From contig JBLHTZ010000002.1 of assembly GCA_047627915.1 (NCBI GenBank), forward strand, positions 61,888 through 125,887: a DNA stretch of 64,000 nucleotides, read 5' to 3'. Every line of letters starts with the position of its first letter. Positions within the stretch are counted from its first letter, which is position 1. The position numbers and the translations under genes were made by a program. The stretch is from NORP294 sp047627915. Its GTDB lineage: Bacteria > Bacteroidota > Bacteroidia > Flavobacteriales_E > Vicingaceae. Positions 62,436-64,000 of this stretch are shown here, piece by piece. The notes beneath the pieces were generated by a model, which made no database searches, was not told the DNA's origin, and worked only from the letters and a program-made list of their open reading frames with translations.

Positions 62436-63515
62436 ATGGCAGGAAATACCTTCGGCAAAGTCTTTCAGTTAACTACGTTTGGTGAATCACATGGTGTTGC
62501 CATCGGTGGAATTATTGACGGTTGCCCTGCAGGATTGGAATTAGACCATGAGTTTATTCAAACCGAATTAGATCGCCGAAAACCCGGTCAATCAAAGTTA
62601 ACTACTCAGCGTAAGGAGGCAGATCAGGTTGAGTTTTTATCAGGAATTTTTGAAGGAAAAACTACAGGAACACCAATTGGATTTCAAATTAAAAACCAAG
62701 ATCAGAAATCGAAAGATTATTCACACATTCAAGATAAGTTTCGCCCATCACACGCCGATTACACCTACGAGAAAAAATATGGTAACCGAGATTACCGAGG
62801 TGGAGGAAGATCTTCTGCTCGAGAAACTGCATGTAGGGTTGTAGCAGGAGCCATTGCGCAACTTATTTTGAAACACCACGGAGTGATCATTCATTCTTAT
62901 GTTCAACAAGTTGGGAGTTTAGCGTTATTAAAAGAGTTCAATGAAATCGATTTTTCTCAAACTTTTGAAAATGAAGTTCGTTGTCCTGATTTGGACATGG
63001 CCGAAAAAATGTCGGAATTTATTTTAAAAATTAAGAAAGAAGGAGATACAATTGGTGGCGCTATTCAAACAGTGGTTAAAAATTGTCCTGTCGGATTAGG
63101 TGAGCCGGTATTTGATAAATTACATGCAGATCTAGGTAAAGCGATGTTGAGCATAAATGCAGTGAAAGGGTTTGAATATGGTTCTGGTTTTTGTGCTCCT
63201 GAAATGAGAGGTTCACAGCACAATGATGAATTTGTGAAAACAGATGAAGGTGTGAGAACAAAAACAAATTATTCAGGAGGGATTCAAGGTGGCATTTCAA
63301 ACGGAGAAGACATCTACTTTAGAACTGCATTTAAGCCTGTTGCAACAATCATGAAAAGTCAAACAAGCGTTGATAAGTATGGAGCAGAAACAGAGATTGC
63401 AGGGAAAGGAAGACATGATGCTTGTGTTGTGCCACGGGCAGTCCCAATTGTAACAGCAATGACGGCTTTGGTTTTGGTAGATCATTTGTTGAGGAGTAGA
63501 ATAAGTAAAATGTAA
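62436..63515 (+). CDS. aroC: Chorismate synthase
   Basis: 359 aa. MAGNTFGKVFQLTTFGESHG is the standard start, and the FMN-binding RGGGRSSARETACRVVAGA and the C-terminal GRHDACVVPRAVPIV signatures are intact. It eliminates phosphate from EPSP to give chorismate. It is divergent from yebC. The -7 box placement suggests a leaderless transcript. Confidence 0.97.
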   Translation: MAGNTFGKVFQLTTFGESHGVAIGGIIDGCPAGLELDHEFIQTELDRRKPGQSKLTTQRKEADQVEFLSGIFEGKTTGTPIGFQIKNQDQKSKDYSHIQDKFRPSHADYTYEKKYGNRDYRGGGRSSARETACRVVAGAIAQLILKHHGVIIHSYVQQVGSLALLKEFNEIDFSQTFENEVRCPDLDMAEKMSEFILKIKKEGDTIGGAIQTVVKNCPVGLGEPVFDKLHADLGKAMLSINAVKGFEYGSGFCAPEMRGSQHNDEFVKTDEGVRTKTNYSGGIQGGISNGEDIYFRTAFKPVATIMKSQTSVDKYGAETEIAGKGRHDACVVPRAVPIVTAMTALVLVDHLLRSRISKM

Positions 63516-63520
63516 AAAAT

Positions 63521-63550
63521 CCCGCAGATCTCGCAGATTATCGCTGATGC
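63521..63550. repeat. Short CGCAGAT tandem repeat before the GxxExxY gene
   Basis: CGCAGATCT, CGCAGATTA and TCGCTGATG follow one another as three degenerate units, just after aroC and about 60 nt before the GxxExxY gene. Confidence 0.6.
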
Positions 63551-63613
63551 TGGTTTATTATAATACTGAATATTTCACTACAAATAAGCCATCTGAAGGT
63601 AAAAGAACAAACC

Positions 63614-63991
63614 ATGACTGAGAACGATATTTCATATAAAATAAGAGGTGCAATTTTTAAGGTCTATAATGGACTTGGGCCTGGTTTGTTGGAGTCAGTT
63701 TACCAAGCGGCGTTAATGCACGAGTTGTTAAAAGAAAATCTATTAGTTCGCAGTGAAGTTCCTGTTCCAGTAGTTTACGACAATCAAAAATTAGAATTAG
63801 GTTTTCGGCTGGACTTGCTCGTCGAAAATAAAGTAATTATCGAGTTGAAGTCAGTAGAATATTTGGCAGATGTGCATCATAAACAGGTGCTTACTTATTT
63901 AAAACTAACTAATTTAAAGTTAGCTATTCTAGTTAATTTTAACGTCGACAATATAATAGATGGGATTTTTAGAAAAGTGAATGGCCTGTAA
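63614..63991 (+). CDS. GxxExxY protein (PD-(D/E)XK nuclease-like)
   Basis: 125 aa. GPGLLESVYQAALMHELLKE contains the GxxExxY motif. FRLDLLVENKVIIELKSVE supplies the Asp and Glu-x-Lys of a PD-(D/E)XK core, and HHKQVLTYLKLTNLKLAILV closes the domain. Family members are abundant and scattered in Bacteroidota, and their substrate is unknown. The length is typical and both ends are inside the window (stop at 63991). The preceding short DNA repeat is of interest as a possible target or origin mark. Confidence 0.92.
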   Translation: MTENDISYKIRGAIFKVYNGLGPGLLESVYQAALMHELLKENLLVRSEVPVPVVYDNQKLELGFRLDLLVENKVIIELKSVEYLADVHHKQVLTYLKLTNLKLAILVNFNVDNIIDGIFRKVNGL

Positions 63992-64000
63992 ATAATAATC

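Overview
The window is low-GC chromosomal DNA from a member of the Bacteroidota, most likely a Flavobacteriales bacterium. Four things point there: a -7 promoter motif TAnnTTTG recurs upstream of genes; starts lack Shine-Dalgarno sequences; one secreted protein carries a (broken) type IX secretion sorting domain; and the genes themselves are typical of the phylum (RibBA fusion, DUF2805/TIGR03643, GxxExxY, tryptophan dioxygenase, twitch-domain radical SAM). No prophage, plasmid, insertion sequence, rRNA or CRISPR array was seen. One tRNA gene (Arg, anticodon ACG) is present.

Layout. 1-9.8 kb: a cut MscS channel, a decayed FMN-type glutamate synthase, tRNA-Arg, acetyl-CoA synthetase, a Kir-type K+ channel, a Na+/H+ antiporter, an acyl-CoA hydrolase/transferase and an MtfA-like peptidase, with two gene scraps (Kir and AAA+ ATPase) between them. 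9.8-18.5 kb: tryptophan dioxygenase; a purK-purE-dehydratase operon; a divergent Hpt-Adk fusion gene; a PP2C phosphatase with a degenerate receiver domain; and the overlapping trio obg-PAP2-crcB. 18.6-22.3 kb: an unrecognised locus with a 351-aa gene and an overlooked 52-aa peptide gene whose promoters are near copies of each other, a divergent 530-aa helical-repeat gene and a small partner. 22.3-31 kb: a broken T9SS cargo gene, TrkA/TrkH, a large membrane protein, YceI, DinB and SucD. 31-39.7 kb: a hemN-hemY-ydcF operon, then CotH kinase/beta-helix, VTC polyphosphate polymerase, DUF4956 and a lipoprotein pyrophosphatase. 40-51.2 kb: an adenosine/adenine deaminase, a radical SAM protein, a small membrane protein with an Xre regulator, a peptide-type binding lipoprotein overlapping an RND/MMPL transporter, a GlmU-like protein and Lon. 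51.6-64 kb: a metallophosphoesterase lipoprotein, NUDIX, DUF2805, an EEP nuclease, ribBA, a patatin-like membrane protein, a histidine-utilisation operon (hutI-hutG-ftcD), yebC, aroC and a GxxExxY protein.

How the genes work together. Much of the window is housekeeping: purine synthesis and salvage (purKE, hpt-adk, deaminase), heme (hemN, hemY), riboflavin, shikimate and the TCA cycle (sucD). Amino-acid catabolism is prominent (Trp, His, Ser/Thr). Ion handling is also well represented (MscS, Kir, NhaP-type, TrkAH, fluoride channel).

The most interesting points are: (1) the 18.7-22.2 kb locus, where two genes share a direct-repeat upstream element (TGTCC twice, 20 bp apart) placed exactly 23 nt from the -7 box, plus a shared leader motif abutting the start codon; (2) a polyphosphate/CotH module beside an exported pyrophosphatase; (3) a tRNA with an apparent A19-U56 replacement of the G19-C56 elbow pair; (4) several genes whose -7 box lies only 4-5 nt before the start codon, implying leaderless mRNAs; (5) the Hpt-Adk fusion. 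All functional assignments come from reading the sequence; no database search was run.
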